Below, piece by piece: positions 29,702-36,919 of a stretch of DNA of 64,000 bases. The stretch's first letter is position 1. Every line of letters starts with the position of its first letter. Source of the DNA: Altererythrobacter sp. C41 (GTDB lineage Bacteria; Pseudomonadota; Alphaproteobacteria; Sphingomonadales; Sphingomonadaceae); assembly GCF_016803135.1 (NCBI RefSeq), contig NZ_JAEVFE010000004.1:136501-200500 (forward strand). Reading direction: 5' to 3'. The position numbers and the translations under genes are program-made. The notes under the pieces were generated by a model. That model made no database searches, was not told the DNA's origin, and was given only the letters and a program-made list of their open reading frames with translations.

Positions 29702-30454
29702 CTATCTGGCGCCGGCGGCCTGGAGCATCGGCTCCAGTGTCGACCAGCTCTGCGTGCCGACGTTGCGGCCGTTGATGAAGAACGTCGGCGTGCCGGTGAC
29801 GTTCAGTTCGGTCGACTGGGTCTCCGAATTGGTCGCGATCGTCTCCATCGCCTTGGGATCGGCGAGACACTGGCGCGCTTGATCGCGGCTGAGCCCGCGC
29901 GCGGCGAAGAAGTCGTAGAAGCCGGCGACGTCGGCGAAGGCGGCGAAACGCTGCTCGGGCGGAAGCGACATGGCCTGCTCCACGGCGGCCTGGTTGTCGA
30001 ACACTGGCTGGAGCACGCCCTGGAGGTTGGCCCAGATCTGCTCCGACAGCGGATGGTAGGCTTCCTTCGCGCCGCAGCGCACGAGCCGCGCGAGCACGAG
30101 GTCGTGCGGCCCGTGGATCTGGTTGCGCAGCTCGTAGCTGACCACGCCGGTGCTGATGTACTTCTCTTTCAGCGGTTCGATCCCTTCCTGCGCGAAGGCG
30201 GCGCAGGCCGGGCAGGTGAGCGAGGCGTATTCCATCAGCTTGATCGGCGCGTCGGGATTGCCGAGAAGATAACCGTCGGCCTCCGTCACCTGCACCATGT
30301 CGAGCCACTGGGTTCCCGCAGGCGCCTCGACCGGATCGACCGGGTCGCCGGCGGGTGCCTCACCTTCGGCGGCGGGTTCCGAACCGCATGCGGCGAGGCC
30401 GAGCGCGAGGGGCGCGGCGAGGGAGGCAAGGGCGATCTGGCGAAGCGACATCAT
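29702..30454 (-). CDS. DsbA-family thiol oxidoreductase, lipoprotein form
   Basis: The 250-residue protein has a lipoprotein signal with lipobox LAAC (Cys23) and an acidic Pro-rich linker. A DsbA-type thioredoxin fold follows with active site CPAC (Cys81 and Cys84) and the cis-Pro loop GTPTFF. It is probably a periplasmic, lipid-anchored disulfide isomerase or oxidase. It is 34 bases upstream of smc on the same strand. A second, soluble-type DsbA gene lies just upstream, separated by a palindromic repeat. Whether this one oxidises or reduces its partners is not visible. Confidence 0.92.
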   Translation of the reverse strand: MMSLRQIALASLAAPLALGLAACGSEPAAEGEAPAGDPVDPVEAPAGTQWLDMVQVTEADGYLLGNPDAPIKLMEYASLTCPACAAFAQEGIEPLKEKYISTGVVSYELRNQIHGPHDLVLARLVRCGAKEAYHPLSEQIWANLQGVLQPVFDNQAAVEQAMSLPPEQRFAAFADVAGFYDFFAARGLSRDQARQCLADPKAMETIATNSETQSTELNVTGTPTFFINGRNVGTQSWSTLEPMLQAAGAR

Positions 30455-30634
30455 GGCAGGTCCTGTCCTTTGCGGAATTGGTCGAGGCTATACGATGGGG
30501 CGCGGGGGGTGAAGCGCAGGAGGGGCCTTTCCACAGCTTGTCGCCGGAGGAAACCCCCGAAGAGTGTTCGGGAGGTGAGCCTGGTGGGGCGGGAACGCGT
30601 GGCGGGACCGGAGCTCGCAACCTTAAAGGTCGTT

Positions 30635-30723
30635 ACCCTGAACTCGTTTCAGGGCCCATTCCTCCTCCCGCGTTGACGATTCTGGGAGGCGGAATGGGTG
30701 CTGAAACAAGTTCAGCATGACGG
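30635..30723. repeat. CTGAAC/GTTTCAG-type inverted repeat element
   Basis: Arms CTGAACTCGTTTCAG (30638-30652) and CTGAAACAAGTTCAG (30700-30714) are near reverse complements. They enclose an inner GCCCATTCCTCCTCCC and GGGAGGCGGAATGGG pairing, so the whole element can fold into one long hairpin. It lies between the two dsbA-like genes, in a 292-base gap with no other feature. Confidence 0.75.
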
Positions 30724-30746
30724 GAGTGGGGGGCGCGTCGCCGCCT

Positions 30747-31424
30747 CTAGAAACGCGCGGCAAGCTGGGGGGAGAGCATCGACCAGTCGTGCGTGCCGGC
30801 CAGGGTCACGCCGTTCAGCACGAAGCTGGGCGTGCCGGTGATGTGGTGTTTCTCGCTCGCGGCCTGGCTGCTCGCGATCAGCGTGCGGGCCTGGGCATCG
30901 CTGGCGAGGCACTTGTCGATCTCGACCCGGCTATATCCGCGGCTTTCCATCAGGCGGTAGAAGCCGAGGTCGGACGCGATCGCGCGGCGGCGCGCGGCCT
31001 GGCTGCCGCTTTCCCACCGCGCGCGCTGGGCGGCGGTCGCGTCGGCATAGCGGCCGAGCCACTTGTCCTGCTCGGTCATGAACAGCGTGTGGTTGCGCAG
31101 GAATTTCGACGGTGCGCCGCAGCTCGTCAGCATCGTCGCGACGAGATCGGCCGAATTGCGGATCATCGGCTGGATCTGCAGCTCGATCCGCCCCGGGCCG
31201 ACATAGGCGAGCTGCAGCGGCGCCTCGCCCTCGGTGGTGAAGTGCGCGCAGTGCGGGCAGGTGTAGCTGACGAAGGCGATCAGCTCGACCTTGGCATCGG
31301 GGTTGCCGATGCGGTGCGCGCCGTCGGCCTCGACCACGGTGGTGTTCCAGTTGCCCGAATTGCCGAGCGTAACGGCCGCCGCGATGGCGAGCGCCCCGGC
31401 TTTCGCGAAACGCGCCAGTGTCAT
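30747..31424 (-). CDS. DsbA-family thiol oxidoreductase, soluble periplasmic form
   Basis: The 225-residue protein has an N-terminal signal (about 1-22) without a lipobox Cys. The DsbA thioredoxin fold has active site CPHC (Cys56 and Cys59), the dipeptide typical of classic DsbA, and the cis-Pro loop ITGTPSFVLNG. It is related to the lipoprotein at 29702-30454 in layout but has a different active-site dipeptide and no linker. Its ATG overlaps the stop of the dciA-like gene by four bases. A second extra cysteine pair (TSCGAP and DKCLAS) matches the neighbouring paralog. Confidence 0.92.
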   Translation of the reverse strand: MTLARFAKAGALAIAAAVTLGNSGNWNTTVVEADGAHRIGNPDAKVELIAFVSYTCPHCAHFTTEGEAPLQLAYVGPGRIELQIQPMIRNSADLVATMLTSCGAPSKFLRNHTLFMTEQDKWLGRYADATAAQRARWESGSQAARRRAIASDLGFYRLMESRGYSRVEIDKCLASDAQARTLIASSQAASEKHHITGTPSFVLNGVTLAGTHDWSMLSPQLAARF

Positions 31425-31984
31425 TGCCCCTGTCCCTCCTTCGTTCCCAGGCTGCGCGCGAGCGATTCGAGCACCGTGCGCAGTTCCGGATCGCCGATGT
31501 CGCGCAAGCTGTCGCCCAGTTCCATCGGGATCGGCTTGAGCGACGGCGGCGCCTTGGCGCGCTCTTCTGCACGCGGCGGCTTAACCTCGCCTTGCCGCAG
31601 CTTGACCCGCGCGACCGCCTTGTAGCCGAAGAAGCGGTTCACCCGCTCGATGATCTCGGGGATCACATGCTGGATGAGCGGCGCGTGCGCGGGCACGACG
31701 ACGAGTTGCAGGATGCCCTCGCTCTTTTCGCCCGGCGGGAAGCGGATCGCCTCCGGCGCGCAGACCCGCGCGTGATGCTCGCCGACGATCTCGGGCCAGC
31801 GGGTGACGACGCTCGACTGAACGAAGCCGAAGCGGCGGAAGGCGGTGCGGCCGATCTGCGGCATCAGGTCGGCGATCTGGCGCGCGGGACCGCCGCGCGG
31901 GCGCTCGTACTCGCGCGCAGCGGGGCGCCTGGCGGCGCGTTTCGGTTTCGGCGGTGTGTCCCGTTCCATTGCCCGAGAGGCCAT
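31421..31984 (-). CDS. dciA: DciA family (DUF721) protein
   Basis: The 187-residue protein fits the DUF721/DciA family: a KH-like region with RWPEIVGEHHARVCAPEAI (about 60-78) and LVVVPAHAPLIQHVIPEIIERVN, plus a basic, disordered N-terminus. DciA is the ancestral loader of the DnaB replicative helicase. A Met at 31969 (MERDTPPKP) is an equally possible start. It is divergent from mutY with only 14 bases between starts, so the two promoters must overlap the coding ends. Its stop overlaps the dsbA start. Confidence 0.88.
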   Translation of the reverse strand: MASRAMERDTPPKPKRAARRPAAREYERPRGGPARQIADLMPQIGRTAFRRFGFVQSSVVTRWPEIVGEHHARVCAPEAIRFPPGEKSEGILQLVVVPAHAPLIQHVIPEIIERVNRFFGYKAVARVKLRQGEVKPPRAEERAKAPPSLKPIPMELGDSLRDIGDPELRTVLESLARSLGTKEGQGQ

Positions 31985-31998
31985 GCCATAGGCCGCGC

Positions 31999-33030
31999 GT
32001 GACCGCCAGCGGGGAGAATGTCGCGAGCCTGCTGCTCGCCTGGTACGACGCCCACGCGCGCGACCTGCCGTGGCGCGTGCGCCCCGGCGATCCGGCGCCC
32101 GATCCGTACCGCGTCTGGCTGTCGGAAGTCATGCTGCAGCAGACCACCGTCGCGGCGGTGAAACCCTACTTCGCCGCGTTCACGAACCGCTGGCCGACCG
32201 TCGGGGCGCTCGCCGCCGCGCCGGAGGAGGAAGTCATGGCCGCCTGGGCGGGCCTCGGATATTATTCGCGGGCGCGCAATCTGGTGAAGTGCGCGCGGGC
32301 CGTCGGGGAACGGGGCGGGTTTCCCGATAGCGAGACCGAACTGCGAAAGCTGCCGGGGCTGGGCGACTACACCGCCGCCGCGGTCGCTGCGATCGCCTTC
32401 GGGCGGCGCGCCGTCGTAGTCGATGCCAATGTCGAGCGTGTGGTCGCGCGGCTGTTCGCGATCGCGGAGCCGCTACCTGGCGCGCGCAAGGCGATCCGCG
32501 CTGCGGCGGATGCGATCACGCCTCGGCAGCGCGCCGGCGATTTCGCGCAGGCCATGATGGACCTAGGCGCGACGATCTGCACCGCGCGCGATCCGCGGTG
32601 CCTGCTGTGTCCGCTCTCGGCTGGATGCGAAGCGCGCAGGAGCGGTGATCCCGCGTGCTTTCCGGTCAAGGCGCCGAAGAAAGCCAAGCCGCAGCGTGTC
32701 GGCACTGTCTGGTGGATCGCCCGGGAGGGCCGCGTGTGGCTCGTCCGCCGGCCCGGCAGCGGCATGCTCGGCGGCATGCGCGCGCTGCCCGACGACGGCT
32801 GGTCGGCAAGGAACGATGGGTGCGGCGAGCCGCCGCTTGCGGGGGAGTGGCGCGAGGCGGGCGCGGTGCGCCACGGTTTCACCCACTTCGACCTCGACCT
32901 GCGGGTTATGGTGCTGGCCGATAGGGCAGCGCCGTCGGGTGAGGGAGAGTGGTGGCCGATCGAGGAGCTGGAAAGCGCCGGCCTGCCGACCCTGTTCGCC
33001 AAGGCGGCGCGCAGGGCGCTGGCCGACTGA
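31999..33030 (+). CDS. mutY: A/G-specific adenine DNA glycosylase
   Basis: MutY removes adenine opposite 8-oxoguanine. The 343-residue protein has a helix-hairpin-helix with LPGLGDYTAAAV, the catalytic Glu in SEVMLQQTT, and Asp in VVDANVERV. The [4Fe-4S] cysteines have the normal spacing C-x6-C-x2-C-x5-C (CTARDPRCLLCPLSAGC). A C-terminal Nudix-like domain for 8-oxoG recognition is also present. A GTG at 31999 is taken as start, since an ATG at 31954 would overlap the dciA gene by 31 bases and add residues that do not look like MutY. Confidence 0.93.
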   Translation: MTASGENVASLLLAWYDAHARDLPWRVRPGDPAPDPYRVWLSEVMLQQTTVAAVKPYFAAFTNRWPTVGALAAAPEEEVMAAWAGLGYYSRARNLVKCARAVGERGGFPDSETELRKLPGLGDYTAAAVAAIAFGRRAVVVDANVERVVARLFAIAEPLPGARKAIRAAADAITPRQRAGDFAQAMMDLGATICTARDPRCLLCPLSAGCEARRSGDPACFPVKAPKKAKPQRVGTVWWIAREGRVWLVRRPGSGMLGGMRALPDDGWSARNDGCGEPPLAGEWREAGAVRHGFTHFDLDLRVMVLADRAAPSGEGEWWPIEELESAGLPTLFAKAARRALAD

Positions 33031-33182
33031 TCCTCCCCGTTTTCGCGTAGCGCAAACGGGGAGGGGGACCGCGAGACGCGAAGCGGCTCGTGGTGGAGGG
33101 GTTTTTGCGTGACGATGCCCCTCCGTCAGCCGCCTGCGGCGTCTGCCACCTCCCCATTTGTGCTGCGCAAAAATGGGGAGGA
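33031..33182. repeat. double palindrome element between mutY and a small membrane-protein gene
   Basis: Outer palindromes TCCTCCCCGTTTTCGCG...AAACGGGGAGG (33031-33064) and CCTCCCCATTTGTGC...AAAATGGGGAGGA (33149-33182) flank a GC-rich middle (CGAGACGCGAAGCGGCTCG and related). The element begins directly after the mutY stop codon and ends eight bases before the stop of the convergent gene. It could end both transcripts. Confidence 0.8.
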
Positions 33183-33189
33183 TCGTGGA

Positions 33190-33411
33190 TCAGATAAACC
33201 CGCCGCCCAGCATCAGCCGGACGACCGCGATCGCGAACACGATCAGGCAGAAGTTGCGCCCGCCGTTCGAGGACGACAGCGCGCCGAGGCCGATGCCGAT
33301 CACCGCCACGGGCAGTGCGAACCAGTTGCCCCAGCCGAGGAAAGGGATGGTCGAAGGGATCACGATCACCAGCGCGACGATCCCGGCGAGGATGGAAAGC
33401 AGGTTGAGCAT
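33190..33411 (-). CDS. small two-helix membrane protein
   Basis: The 73-residue protein starts MLNLLSILAGIVALVIVIP and has a second hydrophobic stretch including ALPVAVIGIGLGAL. A third hydrophobic run lies near the C-terminus (LIVFAIAVVRLMLGG). It is therefore a short inner-membrane protein with no catalytic motif. The Met at 33411 is chosen because upstream codons run into unlikely sequence. It is convergent with mutY and divergent from the Tat hydrolase gene. I do not recognise a family beyond a general small membrane protein. Confidence 0.65.
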   Translation of the reverse strand: MLNLLSILAGIVALVIVIPSTIPFLGWGNWFALPVAVIGIGLGALSSSNGGRNFCLIVFAIAVVRLMLGGGFI

Positions 33412-33511
33412 GTGTTCTATATGGTTAACACAGCGCGGCCGCGCAAGGGCAATTGACCGTTCATCGCCGATGCCCCAAACCCGCGACGCATTGCAAAAGA
33501 GGACCGTTCGC

Positions 33512-34828
33512 ATGGGATCGAGGACGATGGAGGGAGCGGCCATCTCGCGCCGCGTGCTGCTGCGGGGCGGTGCGCTTCTCGGGGCAGGCGCCGCGCTCGG
33601 GACCCTGCCGCTGGGCCGCGCGGCGCTGGCGCATGCGGGGCACTGGCCGTCGGTCGCCGCGCTCGCCGAGCGCTACGTCGGCACCCGCAAGGTCGCCAAC
33701 ATGGTCGCCGCGCTCGGCTGGGGACAGCGCGCGCCGGACGTGATCGCCCACGGCACGCTCGCGATCGGGCAGGCTGTGCCTGCGGGGATCGACAGCCTCT
33801 ACCGTATCTATTCGATGACCAAGCCGATCACCGGCATGGCGACCATGCTGCTGATCGAGGACGACAAGCTCGAACTCGACCAGCCGCTCGCCGAGATCCT
33901 GCCCGCGTTCGCGGACATGCAGGTGCAGAAGACCTACGACGGCTCGATCACCGATCTCGAGCCGGCGGAGCGGCCGATCACGATCCGCCACCTGCTCACG
34001 CACACCGCCGGGCTCGGCTACTCGATCATCCAGAAGGGGCCGATCAGGGTTGCCTACGAGCGCGCCGGCGTGGTGCCGGGGCAGGTGACACGGCTGCCGC
34101 TGGGCGAGATGTTCGGCCGCGGCACGCCCGCACCGAGCCTTAAGGTTTTTGCCGACAACCTCGCGAAGCTGCCGTTGGTCGCGCAGCCAGGGACGCGCTG
34201 GAGCTATTCGGTCGCACTCGACCTGCTCGGCCGCGTGATCGAAGTCGTCTCGGGCCGGCCCTTCGACGCTTTCCTGAAGGAGCGACTGTTCGACCCGCTC
34301 GGGATGACGAGCACCTGGTTCCAGGTGCCGGCGAGCGAAGTCGGCCGCCTGACGACGAACTACGGCTTGCTCGACGGCAGGCCGCTGCCGCTCGATCCCG
34401 CGCGCGCCTCGGTCTACCTCGGTCCGCCCGCGTTCCCGTTCGGCGGTGCCGGGCTCGTCAGCAGTCCGCGCGACTACGACCGCTTCCTGCGAATGCTGGT
34501 CGGGTACGGCGAATTCGAAGGGAAGCGGGTGATGAGCGAGGCCGCGGTGCGCCTCGGAACCTCGAACCTCCTGCCCGAAGGCGTCAGCACCGCCGGCACG
34601 CTGGCGGCCGGGGCCGGCTTCGGCGCGGGCGGCCGTGTCGGACTGGGTGAGCAGGCGGGTACTTACGGCTGGGGCGGCGCAGCGGGCACGATCGCGTTTG
34701 CGGACCTCAAGCGCGGCCTTCGCGCCGGCCTGTTCACGCAGTACATGCCGGCCGACGCCCTGCCGATCCAGAGCGAGTTCCCGCTCGCCGTCGCTGCCGA
34801 CCTCAAGGCGATGGCATCGGCCGGATGA
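33512..34828 (+). CDS. Tat-exported serine hydrolase of the beta-lactamase/PBP superfamily
   Basis: The 438-residue protein has a twin-arginine signal peptide (SRRVLLRGGALLG, residues 12-24). The serine hydrolase motif SMTK is at 101-104 (nucleophile Ser101, general-base Lys104), followed by YSV in the position of the usual YxN triad member. This class C beta-lactamase-like fold includes esterases and D-amino acid peptidases, so antibiotic resistance should not be assumed. AGAGGA lies about seven bases before the ATG. Its stop overlaps nudC by four bases, so the two genes are coupled. The substrate is unknown. Confidence 0.88.
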   Translation: MGSRTMEGAAISRRVLLRGGALLGAGAALGTLPLGRAALAHAGHWPSVAALAERYVGTRKVANMVAALGWGQRAPDVIAHGTLAIGQAVPAGIDSLYRIYSMTKPITGMATMLLIEDDKLELDQPLAEILPAFADMQVQKTYDGSITDLEPAERPITIRHLLTHTAGLGYSIIQKGPIRVAYERAGVVPGQVTRLPLGEMFGRGTPAPSLKVFADNLAKLPLVAQPGTRWSYSVALDLLGRVIEVVSGRPFDAFLKERLFDPLGMTSTWFQVPASEVGRLTTNYGLLDGRPLPLDPARASVYLGPPAFPFGGAGLVSSPRDYDRFLRMLVGYGEFEGKRVMSEAAVRLGTSNLLPEGVSTAGTLAAGAGFGAGGRVGLGEQAGTYGWGGAAGTIAFADLKRGLRAGLFTQYMPADALPIQSEFPLAVAADLKAMASAG

Positions 34829-35700
34829 CCGCAAGACCGCTGGCCTTTACCGGTTGCCGTATCGAGCGGGCGGACCACGTCCGTGCCGATCCGGAGGCGC
34901 TCGCCGGCCACATGACCTGGCGCGCGCGGCTGCTCGCGCTCGAGGGCATGACGCCGGCGGTGGACCAGGACGGACGGCTCACATGGGGGACGCTCGCCGA
35001 CGCGGCCGAGGATGCGGAGCTCGTGTTCCTCGGCCTTCACGAAGGGCGCGGCTGCTTCGCGGCTGTCCCGGCGCAAGGCGACGCCGCGCCGCGCATGGCG
35101 AACCCCCAGCTCTGGTCGCTGATGGCGACGCTCGCGCCGGAGGAACTGGCGCTTTACGGCGGCGCGCGCAGCCTGATCGACTGGCACGCCCGGCACCGCT
35201 TCTGCGCCACTTGCGGCGGGCAGACGAAGCTCGCCAAGGGCGGCTGGCAGCGCAACTGCGAAAGCTGCGGCGCGCAGCACTTCCCGCGCACCGACCCGGT
35301 CACGATCATGCTGGTGGAGCACGAGGGCCGGCTGATGCTCGGCCGGGGCCTCGGCTGGCCGGAAGGGCGCTTTTCCGCGCTCGCCGGGTTCGTCGAGCCG
35401 GGCGAGAGCATCGAGGAGGCGGTGGCGCGCGAAGTGTTCGAGGAATCGGGCGTGCGCGTGCGCGACGTGACTTACGTCGCCAGCCAGCCGTGGCCGTTTC
35501 CGAGCCAGCTTATGATCGGCTGTCACTCGCACACCGACGACGACAAGCTGACGATAGACGCGACCGAAATGGCTGAAGTCCGCTGGTTCACGCACGAGGA
35601 CGTGGCGGCGGCACTCGCCGGCTCCGACGAAGCCTCCTTCACCGCGCCGCCGCCGCACGCGATCGCGCATCATCTGATCCACTGGTGGCTCGAGCAATGA
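34825..35700 (+). CDS. nudC: NAD(+) diphosphatase / NAD-decapping Nudix hydrolase
   Basis: NudC cleaves NADH/NAD+ to NMN and AMP and can remove NAD caps from RNA. The 291-residue protein has the zinc ribbon Cys127, Cys130, Cys145 and Cys148 and a full Nudix box at about 188-210 (GFVEPGESIEEAVAREVFEE). The SQPWPFPSQLMIGC motif after the Nudix box is diagnostic for NudC rather than other Nudix proteins. Its ATG overlaps the serine hydrolase stop and its stop overlaps the next gene. Confidence 0.95.
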   Translation: MTARPLAFTGCRIERADHVRADPEALAGHMTWRARLLALEGMTPAVDQDGRLTWGTLADAAEDAELVFLGLHEGRGCFAAVPAQGDAAPRMANPQLWSLMATLAPEELALYGGARSLIDWHARHRFCATCGGQTKLAKGGWQRNCESCGAQHFPRTDPVTIMLVEHEGRLMLGRGLGWPEGRFSALAGFVEPGESIEEAVAREVFEESGVRVRDVTYVASQPWPFPSQLMIGCHSHTDDDKLTIDATEMAEVRWFTHEDVAAALAGSDEASFTAPPPHAIAHHLIHWWLEQ

Positions 35701-36371
35701 CGCGCCTGTCGATCGACATCTGGTCCGACGTCATGTGCCCCTGGTGCCTGATCGGCTGGGGCCAGCTCTCGCGCGCGCTGGCCCAGCTGGAGGGAGAGAT
35801 CGGCGCCGAAGTCCGCTGGCGCCCGTTCGAGCTCAATCCCGATATGCCGACCGAGGGCGAGGACCAGCAGGCACACCTCCGCCGCAAGTACGGGCGCAGC
35901 GAAGCCGAGATGCGCGACACGCGCGAGCGGATGCGGGCGATCGCCCAGGAGGCGGGCGTCTCGCTCGACTACGCGGGCGAGGACGAAGCGCCCCCGGCGA
36001 TGATGTGGAATACGTTCGAGGCGCACAGGCTCCTGGCCTGGGTGCTCGACGGCGAAGGGCCGGCGAAGCAGACTGAGCTCAAGCTCGCGCTGTTCCGCGC
36101 GCACTTCAACGAACGGCGGCGGATCGGCGAGCGGCCGGTGCTGCTCGACGTGGCGGAGGAATGCGGGCTGAGCCGCGCGGCGGCCGAGGCCGCGCTAGAA
36201 GACGAGCCACTCGCGGCGAGGGTCCGGGCCGAGCAGCGGCAGGCGCTGGACATGAACATCACCGGCGTCCCGGCGATGGTGGTCGAAGGGCGCTTCCTGA
36301 TCCCCGGAGCCCAGCAGCCGGAAACCTACGTGGCGGCGCTCCGGCGGGTCGCGGAGCGATTACAGGGTTGA
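35697..36371 (+). CDS. DsbA-like (FrnE family) thiol oxidoreductase
   Basis: This 224-residue cytoplasmic protein has the thioredoxin fold with active site CPWC (Cys14 and Cys17 in DVMCPWCLIG) and the cis-Pro stretch ITGVPAMVVEG. No signal peptide is present, so it is not a periplasmic DsbA. This group is named FrnE or 2-hydroxychromene-2-carboxylate isomerase-like; some members protect against oxidative stress. It overlaps nudC by four bases, forming the third gene of a serine hydrolase-nudC-frnE operon. The physiological partner is unknown. Confidence 0.9.
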   Translation: MTRLSIDIWSDVMCPWCLIGWGQLSRALAQLEGEIGAEVRWRPFELNPDMPTEGEDQQAHLRRKYGRSEAEMRDTRERMRAIAQEAGVSLDYAGEDEAPPAMMWNTFEAHRLLAWVLDGEGPAKQTELKLALFRAHFNERRRIGERPVLLDVAEECGLSRAAAEAALEDEPLAARVRAEQRQALDMNITGVPAMVVEGRFLIPGAQQPETYVAALRRVAERLQG

Positions 36372-36448
36372 ACCACGCATCAATCGATATTCAATCCAGA
36401 ACAGCCGCAAATAACTTTCGGCCAAAAGAGGACCCCGTCCCACTTCCT

Positions 36449-36522
36449 TGTCATTCCCGCGCACGCGGGAATCCACGGTGGAACATCGCTCCTTGGATCC
36501 CCGCTTTCGCGGGGATGACGAA
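36449..36522. repeat. inverted pair of GTCATTCCCGC-type palindromes
   Basis: TGTCATTCCCGCGCACGCGGGAATC (36449-36473) and GGATCCCCGCTTTCGCGGGGATGAC (36495-36519) lie head to head in the 245-base gap between the frnE-like gene and a small acidic gene. They belong to the GTCATCCC family at 16048-16127 and 25966-26160. Nothing else is seen in this gap. Confidence 0.85.
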
Positions 36523-36616
36523 GAATTAGGTGGTCCATCAGGCGAGCGAGGCCGCAGACCGCCTCTCCGCGTATCCGGTGTTAGCCCACCGACACGCGTC
36601 AAATTTCCAATGGGTC

Positions 36617-36862
36617 CTAGCCCTGCCGCCCCTTCTTGATCGCGTCCATCGTCTTGCGGCCCTTGGCCTCGTCCTGCTCCGGATTGTCGGAGCCGACCGC
36701 GCGCTCGCGATCTTCGGGGTCGGTCGCGCGATTGAGTTCGGCGCGCTTGCCGACGTCGCGATTGACTTCGCCGCCCGATGAACTCGACTGCGGCGGGGTC
36801 GGCTCGTCCGTCAGCTCGTCGATCAGGTCGTTGTCGGGGTGGCGCGATTTGCGTTCCGTCAT
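36617..36862 (-). CDS. small hydrophilic hypothetical protein
   Basis: The 81-residue protein is highly charged and predicted disordered, with segments such as PPQSSSSGGEVNRDVGKR and ATDPEDRERAVGSDNPEQD. It has no signal or membrane segment and no cysteine. The ATG at 36862 follows a strong GAGGAGAACTTCG site, which supports translation; an earlier Met would add residues of no family. It is convergent with the frnE operon. The charge pattern is reminiscent of small stress-related proteins, but I assign no function. Confidence 0.7.
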   Translation of the reverse strand: MTERKSRHPDNDLIDELTDEPTPPQSSSSGGEVNRDVGKRAELNRATDPEDRERAVGSDNPEQDEAKGRKTMDAIKKGRQG

Positions 36863-36919
36863 CGAAGTTCTCCTCGTCCGACCAACGGGTGAGATCGCGC
36901 CCGCGTTCCGCAAACCGTC

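Noticed and set aside
31954-31998. Earlier ATG start for mutY
   Set aside because: It would overlap the divergent dciA gene and add residues that do not resemble the MutY N-terminus.
33512-34828. Annotating the Tat-exported serine hydrolase as a beta-lactamase resistance gene
   Set aside because: SMTK is shared by esterases and peptidases of this fold, and the YxN residue is replaced by YSV; resistance is not supported.
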